Part shown: one piece after another, positions 55,219-63,317 of the stretch | How positions within the stretch are numbered: the first letter of the stretch is position 1 | How the letters are laid out: each line of letters begins with the position of its first letter | From: Afipia sp. P52-10 | Lineage (GTDB): Bacteria > Pseudomonadota > Alphaproteobacteria > Rhizobiales > Xanthobacteraceae | Assembly: GCF_000516555.1 (NCBI RefSeq) | Contig: NZ_AZSJ01000003.1 | Location: forward strand, 212,460 to 276,459 | Length of the DNA: 64,000 nt | Reading direction: 5' to 3' | Program-made: the position numbers and the translations under genes | Notes under the pieces: model-generated | Databases searched by the model: none | What the model was told of the DNA's origin: nothing | Seen by the model: the letters and a program-made list of their open reading frames with translations, nothing else

Positions 55219-55463
55219 GCTCGATCACCAGCGCGACGGGGTGCCGTTCCGGCGGCGTCGATTGCGTGTCGTCAAGATGTCGCCAACACTCTCATCACTG
55301 CTTGCGTATCACTGCTTGCGCAAATGGCTCCGATATCGCCGGATGCCCGCCGACAGACGCACTCTGCCGGCCGCTGTCGCCGCAACCTTACGAATCGTAC
55401 GAAGAGAGGTTAACGCGAATGCCAGCCCTGCGAAAGGGCATGAGCTCGGCCGCTTGCGCGCCA

Positions 55464-55495
55464 AAGGTCCCCAAAATCCAAGGTCCCCAAAATCC
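55464..55495. repeat. Two-copy 16-bp tandem repeat
   Basis: AAGGTCCCCAAAATCC occurs twice head to tail (55464-55479, 55480-55495) and is followed by AAGGC. It lies 12 bp past the rreB terminator T-run. Two units only, with no spacers. Confidence 0.9.
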
Positions 55496-55506
55496 AAGGC
55501 TGGAAG

Positions 55507-55543
55507 CAAAAGGAGGCGCGCCGAAGTAGTCCGGCACGCCTCC
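55507..55543 (-). terminator. Rho-independent terminator of rreB
   Basis: GGAGGCGCGCCG (55512-55523) and CGGCACGCCTCC (55532-55543) form a 12-bp stem with one G-U pair and an eight-base loop. On the minus strand it is followed by TTTTGC. This is the strongest intrinsic terminator in the window. Confidence 0.88.
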
Positions 55544-55613
55544 CCTGATCTCGCTGGTCCTGGCGCGGAGGGCGCCGTTCACAGGCTCACATGTTGCAGA
55601 TCAACACGGCTTG

Positions 55614-55655
55614 TCAGGCGACCCCAGCGAGGTGACAGCGCTTGAGATAAGACAC
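55614..55655 (-). CDS. rreB: rreB micro-ORF with 17-nt Shine-Dalgarno
   Basis: The GTG at 55655 opens a 13-residue peptide, MSYLKRCHLAGVA, ending at TGA 55614-55616. It is directly preceded on the minus strand by 17 bases (55655-55671, the last one being the G of the GTG) fully complementary to the 3' end of 16S rRNA. From memory this matches rreB, a conserved Bradyrhizobiaceae mRNA of about 165 nt with an extended Shine-Dalgarno and a GTG start, whose weak translation and stability are controlled at the ribosome. Promoter and terminator here imply a transcript of about 170 nt. The published peptide is 14 aa, so one residue differs. Confidence 0.88.
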   Translation of the reverse strand: MSYLKRCHLAGVA

Positions 55656-55689
55656 TGGATCACCTCCTTTCGTTGTTGACGATACGGGA

Positions 55690-55718
55690 AGTATCGCCCG
55701 CGTGGGCGAGAGAGGCAA
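55690..55718 (-). promoter_or_regulatory. Promoter of rreB
   Basis: On the minus strand TTGCCT (55713-55718) and GATACT (55690-55695) are 17 bp apart, a good sigma-70 type -35/-10 pair. Transcription would start near 55683 and reach the terminator about 170 nt later, the size expected for rreB. Confidence 0.7.
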
Positions 55719-55821
55719 GGCCCTTCGAGGGTCCGGCGTTGGAACCAGTACGGGCTGGGGAGAAACAGCCTCCCTCGCGGAGACGACCGGCCCAGCCGAG
55801 CAATCCGCAACATAGATGCCC

Positions 55822-56934
55822 TCAGCCGGCGACCGCCTTCGGAATAGCGTCATGCGCCGGCACGCCGGAGCGAGTCACCGCACGCGCATACTGCTCCGGA
55901 AAATCGACTGTGGCGCCGAGATCTTCCGCTGCGTGCCAAGGCCAGCGGGGATCGTTCAACATGCCCCGGCCGATCGCGATCATGTCCGCCCTGTCCTCGC
56001 GCAGAATACTCTCCGCATGGTGTGGATCGCGAATCAAACCGACGGCCATGGTGGCGATGCCGACCTCCTTCTTGATGCGCTCGGCAAACGGCACCTGATA
56101 GCCGGGCGACAGCGGAATCTCCGCATAGCCGTTGCCGCCGGACGAGACGTCGACATAATCGCAACCGCGCTCGGCAAGCTCGCGCGCATAGGCCACCGCT
56201 TCGTCGGGCGTGATGCCGCCATCCATCCAATCGGTGCCGTTGAAGCGGACGCCCAGCGGCTTTCCCGACGGCCATGCCTTGCGCACGGCCTCGAACACCT
56301 CCAGCGGAAAGCGCATGCGGTTTTGCAGGCTGCCGCCATAGGCATCGTCGCGCTGATTGGCGATCGGCGACAGGAACGAGCTCATGAGATAGCCGTGCGC
56401 CGAATGCAACTCGATCAGGTCGATCCCGAGCCGCTCCGCCCGCAGCGTCGCGGCAACGAAGCTCCCGATGATGGCGGCCATGCCATGCGCATCGAGCTTG
56501 GACGGCGCCTTCCAGCCGTTGCCGAATGCGACCGCCGACGGCGCAACGATCGGCCACCCGCCTTGATCCTCGGGCGCCGGCCCGCGCCCGTCCGCGGGCT
56601 TCACCGTCGAGGCCTTGCGCCCGGCATGGGCGAGCTGGATGCCGATCGGCATCGCCGAATATTTCCGGACCACTGCCAGCACGCGCGCTAGCGCGGCCTC
56701 GTTTTCATCCGAGTAAAGGCCAAGGCATTCGCGGCTGATCCGACCACGCGGCTCGACGCCGGTCGCCTCGATGATGAGAAGGCCTGCGCCGGACAACGCC
56801 AGATGGCCGAGATGGATGATGTGCCAATCGGTCGCGCAGCCATCCACGGCGCTGAATTCGCACATCGGCGCGATGATGATCCGATTCGGCAGCGTCAGGT
56901 CGCGCAGTTTGATGGGCTCGAACAGCAGGGGCAT
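55822..56934 (-). CDS. Old Yellow Enzyme-family NADH:flavin oxidoreductase (YqjM-like)
   Basis: A 370-aa FMN TIM-barrel ene-reductase. APMCEFSA near residue 25 has the Cys that tunes flavin potential in YqjM-type OYEs. IQLAHAGRKAS carries the substrate/flavin histidine region, and LHSAHGYLMSSFLSPIANQRDDAYGGSLQNR is the classical phosphate-proximal signature. ATG 56934 is preceded by GGAGC at seven bases; the frame is open 53 codons further. It reduces activated C=C bonds; native substrate unknown. A 180-bp gap separates it from the RND operon. Confidence 0.9.
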   Translation of the reverse strand: MPLLFEPIKLRDLTLPNRIIIAPMCEFSAVDGCATDWHIIHLGHLALSGAGLLIIEATGVEPRGRISRECLGLYSDENEAALARVLAVVRKYSAMPIGIQLAHAGRKASTVKPADGRGPAPEDQGGWPIVAPSAVAFGNGWKAPSKLDAHGMAAIIGSFVAATLRAERLGIDLIELHSAHGYLMSSFLSPIANQRDDAYGGSLQNRMRFPLEVFEAVRKAWPSGKPLGVRFNGTDWMDGGITPDEAVAYARELAERGCDYVDVSSGGNGYAEIPLSPGYQVPFAERIKKEVGIATMAVGLIRDPHHAESILREDRADMIAIGRGMLNDPRWPWHAAEDLGATVDFPEQYARAVTRSGVPAHDAIPKAVAG

Positions 56935-57114
56935 CGATCGGCTCCGTTGCGGATGCTTGCAAATGCCGCGCACCCTAGCGCGCATCACCGCAAATGAAAC
57001 CGGCCTCCGGCAATTTCCGTATCGAAATCTGTCCCGGCACAGGCGGCAAAATGCCTCGACCGGCCGACGCCTTAACCCGGACCACGAGGCCATGCGCCCG
57101 CGCAGGACATCTCG

Positions 57115-60100
57115 TCAATTGCGGGACGCGACGGAGCGATCCATCGGTGTATGCCGCTCCTCCGGCTCGGCCACAGGAGTCTCCGGCTTCGCGCGCTTTT
57201 GCTTGAGCCACTGCGAGAAGCGATCGAGATAAATGTAGACCACTGGTGTCGTGAACAGCGTCATCGCCTGACTGACGATCAACCCGCCGACCATGGCCCA
57301 GCCAAGCGGCTGGCGAAGCTCCGATCCCGTGCCCTGGCCGAGCATCAGCGGCAGGGCACCGAGCAAGGCGGCCATTGTCGTCATCATGATGGGACGGAAG
57401 CGCAAAACGGCAGCCTGCCGGATCGCCTCCTCGGCCGAAAGATTCTGACCGCGCTCGCCGCTGATCGCGAAGTCCACCATCATGATGCCGTTCTTCTTGA
57501 CGATGCCGATCAGCAGAATGACGCCGATCAGCGCGATCAGGCTGAAGTCGTAACCAGCGACCATCAGCGCACAGATCGCTCCCAACGCCGCCGACGGGAG
57601 CGTCGACAGGATCGTCAGCGGATGGATGTAGCTTTCATAGAGAATGCCGAGGATCAGGTAGACGACCACCAGCGCCGAGAGGATGAGCAGCGGCACCGTA
57701 CTGAGCGATTGCTGGAAAGCTTGCGCCGTTCCCTGGTACGTGAACGACAGCGAGCCCGGCGCATTCAATTCCTTCTGGGCCTGATCGATCGCTGCAGTCG
57801 CCTGCCCGAGCGACATTCCCTGCGCCAGGTTGAAGCTGATGGTCACTGCCGGAAACTGCCCTTCATGATTGATCGACAGCGGCCGCACCGGCTCGGTGGT
57901 CCAGCGGACAACCGAGGACAGCGGCACGTTGGAGCCCGTGACCGGCGATCTCATATAGATCGTGTTCAGGACATCCACGTCCCCCTGCAGCTCGGGGGTG
58001 ATCTCCATGATGACGCGATAGGTGTTGGTCTGGGTGAAGTACTGTGTCACCTGACGCTGGCCGAATGCGTCGTAGAGCGTGTCGTCGATCAACTGCGGCT
58101 GAATGCCAAGGCGCGATGCCTTGTCGCGATCAATGGTCAGCGTCAGCGTCGTGCCCTGGGTTTGCTGATCCGTCGCCACATCGCGCAACTGCGGTAACCC
58201 TTTCAGCTTGTCGAGGATCTTCGGCGCCCAGGCGCTCAGCTCCTCGAAGTTGGCCGATTGCAGCGTCAATTGGTATTGCGTACGCGCCAGGCGACCGCCC
58301 ACCCGCACATCCTGCGCCGCCTGCAGATAAAGCCGCGCGCCCTCGACCTTGTCGAGTTGCGGCCGCAGCCGCGCGATGATCTGGTCGGCGGACGCCGAAC
58401 GGTCGTCACGCGGTTTCAGCGTGATGAAGAAGCGGCCGGTGTTCATGGCGTTGCCGCCGGAAGAACCGCCGATGCTCATGGCGACGCTCGCCACGTCTGG
58501 ATCGGCCATGACCACCCGGCCGAGCTCTTCCGTATGGCGGGCCATGTTAGCGAAGGAGATATCCTGCGCGGCTTCCGATTGGCCGCTGATCAACCCCGTA
58601 TCCTGCTGCGGAAAGAAGCCCTTCGGGATCACCGTGAACAGATAGACGGTCGCCGCCGTCGTGGCCAGGAAGAGGCAGAGCGTGGCGAACTGATGGCGTA
58701 GCGCCAGATCGAGCCCCTTCTCGTAACCGGCGAGCAACCTGTCGAACATCCGCTCGCTGGCCTGGAACAGACGCCCGTGCCGGACCTCGTGCGCGGCCTT
58801 GAGGAACCGCGACGCCATCATCGGCGTCAACGTCAGCGAAACGAACGCCGAAACCAGGATCGTCATCGCTAAGACGACCGAGAATTCCCGGAACAGACGG
58901 CCGATGATGCCGCTCATCAACAGCAGCGGAATCAATACGGCCACCAGCGACAGGCTAATCGAAAAAATCGTGAAGCCGATTTCGCTCGCTCCCTGCAGCG
59001 CCGCCTGGAACGGGGATTTTCCCTCCTCGATATGCCGGGTGATGTTCTCCAGCATCACGATGGCGTCGTCGACGACGAAGCCGACCGAAATGGTCAGCGC
59101 CATCAGCGACAGGTTGTCGAGGCTGTAGCCGGCCATCCACATCAGCGCGCAGGCTCCCAACAGGGCCAAGGGCACCGTGACCGCGGGGATGATCGTCGCC
59201 CATGTGCTGCGCAGGAACGCGAAGATGACCAGCACAACCAGAAGGATGGTGATCGCCAGCGTGAACTGGACGTCGCGCACCGATGCGCGGATGGTCTGGG
59301 TCCGATCGCTCATCACCTCGATCTTGATCGCCGGGGGCAGCGCCAGTTCCAATCTCGGTAACGCGGCCTTGATGCGGTCGACCGTGTCGATGACGTTGGC
59401 GCCCGGTTGCTTGAAGACCGCAAGGAAGATGCCGCGCTTGCCATTGGCCCACGCCGCCTGCCGCGCATCCTCAGGCCCGGCGACGGCTTGTCCGATGTCG
59501 CGGACGCGCAACGCGCCACCATTGCGGTAGGCGATAATGACATCGTTCCAATCCTTCGCCGCGAGGATCTGATCGTTCGCGTAGATGGTGAAGCTGCGCT
59601 GCGCTCCGTCCAGCGTTCCCTTTGGACTGTTGACGGTGGCCACCGCAATCTGCGCCCGCACGTCCTCCAGCGACAGACCTTTGGTCGCCAGCTTGGCGGG
59701 ATCGACCTGGATCCGGATGGCCGGCTTCTGCTGGCCGCCGATATTGACCAGACCGACGCCGGGAAGCTGACTGATCTGCTGGGCGATCTTGGTCTCGACG
59801 TTGTCGTCCATCTCCGTGAGCGGCATGGTGTCGGAGGTGGCGGACAGCAAAAGGATCGGCGAGTCGGCGGGATTGACCTTGCGATAGGTCGGCGGCCCCG
59901 GCAGGCTCTTCGGCAATTGGCCAGACGCCGCGTTGATCGCGGCCTGCACATCGTTGGCCGCTGCATCGATGTTGCGGTCCAGATTGAACTGGATCGTAAT
60001 CGACGTCGAGCCCAGCGAACTCGTGGACGTCATTTCGCTGACGCCGGCGATCTGCGTGAACTGAGTCTCCAATGGCTGCGCCACAGACGAGGCCATCGTA

Positions 60101-60279
60101 TCCGGGCTCGCACCCGGCAGCGAGGCGCTGACCTGGATGGTCGGGAAATCGATCTGCGGCAGCGGTGCGACCGGCAACGCCGGATAGGCGATGATGCCGA
60201 CGAACAGGATGCCCGCCATCATCAGCGACGTCGCGATCGGACGATGGATGAACGGCGTCGAGATGCCGCCCGTCATCAT
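57115..60279 (-). CDS. RND efflux pump permease (MdtB/MdtC type)
   Basis: A 1054-aa inner-membrane pump. TM1 (about 14-33) is followed by the porter domain PLPQIDFPTIQVSASLPGASPDTMASSVAQPLETQFTQIAG, TM4 has the proton-relay pair VGFVVDDAIVMLENI, and the second half repeats the design. The lack of the AcrB-like Phe-rich pocket motifs and the MdtC-like N-terminus suggest the MdtABC branch. Its ATG overlaps the adaptor stop (ATGA). No outer-membrane channel is adjacent. Drug or metabolite efflux; substrate unknown. Confidence 0.92.
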   Translation of the reverse strand: MMTGGISTPFIHRPIATSLMMAGILFVGIIAYPALPVAPLPQIDFPTIQVSASLPGASPDTMASSVAQPLETQFTQIAGVSEMTSTSSLGSTSITIQFNLDRNIDAAANDVQAAINAASGQLPKSLPGPPTYRKVNPADSPILLLSATSDTMPLTEMDDNVETKIAQQISQLPGVGLVNIGGQQKPAIRIQVDPAKLATKGLSLEDVRAQIAVATVNSPKGTLDGAQRSFTIYANDQILAAKDWNDVIIAYRNGGALRVRDIGQAVAGPEDARQAAWANGKRGIFLAVFKQPGANVIDTVDRIKAALPRLELALPPAIKIEVMSDRTQTIRASVRDVQFTLAITILLVVLVIFAFLRSTWATIIPAVTVPLALLGACALMWMAGYSLDNLSLMALTISVGFVVDDAIVMLENITRHIEEGKSPFQAALQGASEIGFTIFSISLSLVAVLIPLLLMSGIIGRLFREFSVVLAMTILVSAFVSLTLTPMMASRFLKAAHEVRHGRLFQASERMFDRLLAGYEKGLDLALRHQFATLCLFLATTAATVYLFTVIPKGFFPQQDTGLISGQSEAAQDISFANMARHTEELGRVVMADPDVASVAMSIGGSSGGNAMNTGRFFITLKPRDDRSASADQIIARLRPQLDKVEGARLYLQAAQDVRVGGRLARTQYQLTLQSANFEELSAWAPKILDKLKGLPQLRDVATDQQTQGTTLTLTIDRDKASRLGIQPQLIDDTLYDAFGQRQVTQYFTQTNTYRVIMEITPELQGDVDVLNTIYMRSPVTGSNVPLSSVVRWTTEPVRPLSINHEGQFPAVTISFNLAQGMSLGQATAAIDQAQKELNAPGSLSFTYQGTAQAFQQSLSTVPLLILSALVVVYLILGILYESYIHPLTILSTLPSAALGAICALMVAGYDFSLIALIGVILLIGIVKKNGIMMVDFAISGERGQNLSAEEAIRQAAVLRFRPIMMTTMAALLGALPLMLGQGTGSELRQPLGWAMVGGLIVSQAMTLFTTPVVYIYLDRFSQWLKQKRAKPETPVAEPEERHTPMDRSVASRN

Positions 60280-61427
60280 CGACCGCTCCCCACATCGTTG
60301 CTGGCGGTTGTCGGCTGTCCCGTTGCGACCAGCGAGCCGTTCTGCAGGCGGTACTGGCCGCCCGTCACCACACGATCGCCGGCAGAAACCCCTTTCAGCA
60401 CCACCGCACTGTCATTGGTGGATTCGCCGATCTGCAACGGCCGCGCCTCGGCGCGCTGGTCGGCGGTGATGACGTAGGTCCAGAGACCCTGTTGACCGTG
60501 CTGAACCGCGGTCTGCGGTATCACCACCACGTTGTCGAGCGTATCCACCAGGACTCTGGCCGAGACTGCCTGGCCCGGCCAGAGCGCATTGTCGGTGTTC
60601 TCGAACGTCGCCTTGAGCTGGATCACGCCGGTCGTCGTATCGACCTGGTTGTTGATGACCGCAAGCGCCCCCTCGGCCAGCTTGCGGCTGCCGTCACTGG
60701 TATAGGCGCTCACCGGCACCTTTCCTCGACTCATCGCCTTGTTGATGCGGTCGATCTGATTTTCCGGCAGGGAGAAGACGATCGAGATCGGTTGCACCTG
60801 GGCGATGCTGACAATGCCGTTCTGGGCCGATGCATTGACGATATTGCCCTGATCGACCAGCCTGAACCCGACCCGGCCGGTGATCGGCGCCTTGATCGAC
60901 GTGTAGCTGAGCTGAGTCTCGGCGTTATCGAGCGCCGCCTGATCAGCCTGTACCAGCGACGTGCCCTGCGCCACGGCCGCGGTCTGGGTATCAAGCTGTT
61001 GGCGCGACGCGAAATCCTGCTTGGCAAGCGTGGAGTAACGATCGAGATCGAGCTTCGCGTTCTTTAGCGTCGCTTCATCCTGGGCCTTCTTGGCCCGGGC
61101 CTGATCGACCGCCGCCTGATAAGGACGCGGGTCGATCTGCGCGAGCAGATCGCCCTGCTGCACGGTCTGCCCTTCCTGGAAGGCGATCTTGACGATCTCG
61201 CCATCGACACGACTGCGGACGGTCACCGTGTTAAACGGAGTGACGGTCCCGAGACCGGTCAGCAGCACCGGAAAATTTGCCTGATTGGCCGTGTCGATCG
61301 AAACCGGAATCGCCTGTTCGGCCTTTGCCGCTGGCTGCTTCGCCCGCGTGGTCCGATCGTAGGCGGCATATCCGCCGACACACGCAACTGCAAACAGGGC
61401 AAGCAGCAGAGCCCGACCGTATCGCAT
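60276..61427 (-). CDS. RND periplasmic adaptor (MdtA type)
   Basis: A 383-aa membrane-fusion protein. An N-terminal anchor (about 5-24) is followed by the barrel-sandwich motifs VTVRSRVDGEIVKIAFQEGQTVQQGDLLAQIDPRPY, a helical hairpin (DQARAKKAQDEATLKNAKLDLDRY), and IKAPITGRVGFRLVDQGNIV. It links the pump to an outer-membrane channel. Promoter-proximal gene of a two-gene operon with the permease. Confidence 0.92.
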   Translation of the reverse strand: MRYGRALLLALFAVACVGGYAAYDRTTRAKQPAAKAEQAIPVSIDTANQANFPVLLTGLGTVTPFNTVTVRSRVDGEIVKIAFQEGQTVQQGDLLAQIDPRPYQAAVDQARAKKAQDEATLKNAKLDLDRYSTLAKQDFASRQQLDTQTAAVAQGTSLVQADQAALDNAETQLSYTSIKAPITGRVGFRLVDQGNIVNASAQNGIVSIAQVQPISIVFSLPENQIDRINKAMSRGKVPVSAYTSDGSRKLAEGALAVINNQVDTTTGVIQLKATFENTDNALWPGQAVSARVLVDTLDNVVVIPQTAVQHGQQGLWTYVITADQRAEARPLQIGESTNDSAVVLKGVSAGDRVVTGGQYRLQNGSLVATGQPTTASNDVGSGR

Positions 61428-61619
61428 TGACCGATGTCCTTGTGCCCCGACTGAGGATGCACCCGGTGCGCCTGCCTGACCACCAGGTCAGCGACACGCC
61501 CGCGCCCCTGCGACCTTAGCGCGCAGGGACTTCGATCAATATGGCTAAACGCCTGAAAACGAAGTCAACTTTCCTTGAGACGATTAACAATCGGTCATCC
61601 GCAGCAAACCTCGAACGGC

Positions 61620-61961
61620 TCAATGGCTGATCATCCAGGGCCGCGCAGTCGGGAACCCTTTCGCGCCGCTCCGGGTCTTCGTCATCAACCGCGCCGGCTT
61701 TTTGGATGAACAGCAACCGCAGTTGGCGCCATGCGAGGCCTTGTACTCGCCAAGCGTCTTCGGCGCGTTGCGGCTGCGCTCGTTGGTGGCGTGGGCGACG
61801 CGCTTGTCTGCGGGCATGCACGCAAAGCTTGGCGCAGTGAGAATCACCCGCGGCGCGCTTTGCCCGCATGTCTCGCATGGCTGCGGCCGGTCGAACTCCG
61901 CCATCGGCCGCATCTCCGTGAACGGGCCGCACGTCTCGCACAGATATTCATAGACCGGCAT
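61620..61961 (-). CDS. fmdB: FmdB-family zinc-ribbon protein
   Basis: A 113-aa protein. MPVYEYLCETCG starts the FmdB zinc ribbon with C8/C11 and C29/C32; a C-terminal NCGCCSS adds three Cys. FmdB was named in the Methylophilus formamidase operon and is thought to regulate it. Ribosome site GGAGAG is about six bases before ATG 61961. It lies downstream of fmdA, across a hairpin at 61994-62028. Confidence 0.88.
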   Translation of the reverse strand: MPVYEYLCETCGPFTEMRPMAEFDRPQPCETCGQSAPRVILTAPSFACMPADKRVAHATNERSRNAPKTLGEYKASHGANCGCCSSKKPARLMTKTRSGAKGFPTARPWMISH

Positions 61962-61993
61962 CGCAGCTCTCCTCGCTTGGATCATTGAAAGGT

Positions 61994-62028
61994 GGATGCG
62001 GGGCGGCAAGGACAACCGTCCCGCATCC
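61994..62028 (-). terminator. Hairpin between fmdA and fmdB
   Basis: GGATGCGGG (61994-62002) pairs with CCCGCATCC (62020-62028); three further pairs and a G-U extend it to 13 bp with a nine-base loop. It starts 16 bp after the fmdA stop. No T-run follows, so it could be a partial terminator that lowers fmdB expression or an mRNA-stabilising hairpin. Confidence 0.5.
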
Positions 62029-62044
62029 GTCGCGCAGGGAGCCG

Positions 62045-63274
62045 TTACTTGTCCGGCGATAGCGGCAGATCGATGCCACCTTTGATATGTTTGATCGGTC
62101 CTGCCGCCGAAGGCATGATGTCGAAATCGAAGATTTCCGTCGGCAGCCACAGCGTCGCGCAGGCGTTCGGAATATCGACAACGCCCGAGATATGGCCTTG
62201 GCACGGGGCGGTCCCCAGGATCGAGTAGGCCTGCGCGCCGGAGTAACCGAACTTCTTCAGGTACTCGATCGCGTTCAAGCAGGCCTGCCGATAGGCGATA
62301 TGCACATCGAGGTAATGCTGTTTGCCAGCCTCATCGACGGAGATGCCTTCGAAAATCAGGAAGTCCTTATAGTTCGGCGTCACCGGCGACGGTTTGAAGA
62401 TCGGATTCTTGATGCCGTACTTGGAAACGCCGTCCTTGATGATGTCCACCTTGATATGTAGCCAACCCGCCATTTCGATGGCGCCGCAGAAGGTGATCTC
62501 GCCGTCGCCCTGGCTGAAGTGCAGGTCCCCCATGGACAGACCGCCGCCCGGTACATAAACGGGGAAGAAGATCTTCGAGCCGCGCGACAGATCCTTGATG
62601 TCGCAGTTGCCGCCATGCTCGCGCGGCGGCACCGTGCGCGCCCCCTCCGCGCCGATCTTCGCCTTGGCGTCTCCGGTCGCCTTGCCCGCATGCGCGGTCG
62701 CCGCAAACGGCGGATTGGCGAGCGGCGGCACGCGGGTCGGGTTGGTGGCGATGAAGCCGACCTCGCGGTCGTTCCACGTCTTCAGGAGTTTCGGATCAGG
62801 CAGGCAGCCGATCAGGCCTGGATGAATCAGGCCGGCGAAGTTGACACCCGGAATATGCCGCGACGAGGTGTACAGTCCCTTGAAATCCCAGATCGACTTC
62901 TGCGCCTGCGGGAAGTGATCCGTGAGGAAGCCGCCGCCGTTGTTCTTGGAGAAGAAGCCGTTGAAGCCCCACAGGCTCTCCTTCAACGGCCCGACATCGA
63001 GCAGATCGACCACCAGCAGGTCACCCGGCTCCGCACCCTTCACGCCGATGGGGCCCGACAGGAAATGCACGATCGACAGGTCGATGTCGCGCACGTCGTC
63101 CGCCGAGTCGTTGTTCTTGATGAAACCGCCGGTCCAATCATAGGTCTCGACGATGAAGTCGTCGCCGGGATTGACCCACGCCACCATCGGAATGTCGGGG
63201 TGCCAGCGGTTGTGGACCATGTCGTTCTCGTAAGCCGACTTGGTAAGGTCGACCTTGATCAGTGTGTCAGGCAT
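62045..63274 (-). CDS. fmdA: Formamidase FmdA
   Basis: A 409-aa member of the acetamidase/formamidase family that hydrolyses formamide (and short amides) to ammonia and the acid in the cytosol. Family stretches: HNRWHPDIPMVAWVNPGDDF near the N-terminus, HGGNCDIKDLSRGSKIFFPV, GGLSMGDLHFSQGDGEI and SGVVDIPNACATLWLP. Length matches the Methylophilus enzyme (about 405 aa). Start MPDTLIKVDLTKS at 63274; the frame is open 28 codons earlier. 43 bp after the ATPase gene of a urea/amide transporter. Confidence 0.93.
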   Translation of the reverse strand: MPDTLIKVDLTKSAYENDMVHNRWHPDIPMVAWVNPGDDFIVETYDWTGGFIKNNDSADDVRDIDLSIVHFLSGPIGVKGAEPGDLLVVDLLDVGPLKESLWGFNGFFSKNNGGGFLTDHFPQAQKSIWDFKGLYTSSRHIPGVNFAGLIHPGLIGCLPDPKLLKTWNDREVGFIATNPTRVPPLANPPFAATAHAGKATGDAKAKIGAEGARTVPPREHGGNCDIKDLSRGSKIFFPVYVPGGGLSMGDLHFSQGDGEITFCGAIEMAGWLHIKVDIIKDGVSKYGIKNPIFKPSPVTPNYKDFLIFEGISVDEAGKQHYLDVHIAYRQACLNAIEYLKKFGYSGAQAYSILGTAPCQGHISGVVDIPNACATLWLPTEIFDFDIMPSAAGPIKHIKGGIDLPLSPDK

Positions 63275-63317
63275 AGCAAGCTCCCCTTGGATTACCGTTG
63301 ATTGGGTTACCGACGAT

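Noticed and set aside
55655-55671. 17 bases identical to the 3' end of 16S rRNA on the plus strand
   Set aside because: No other 16S sequence precedes it. It is the extended Shine-Dalgarno of rreB read from the other strand, not an rRNA fragment.
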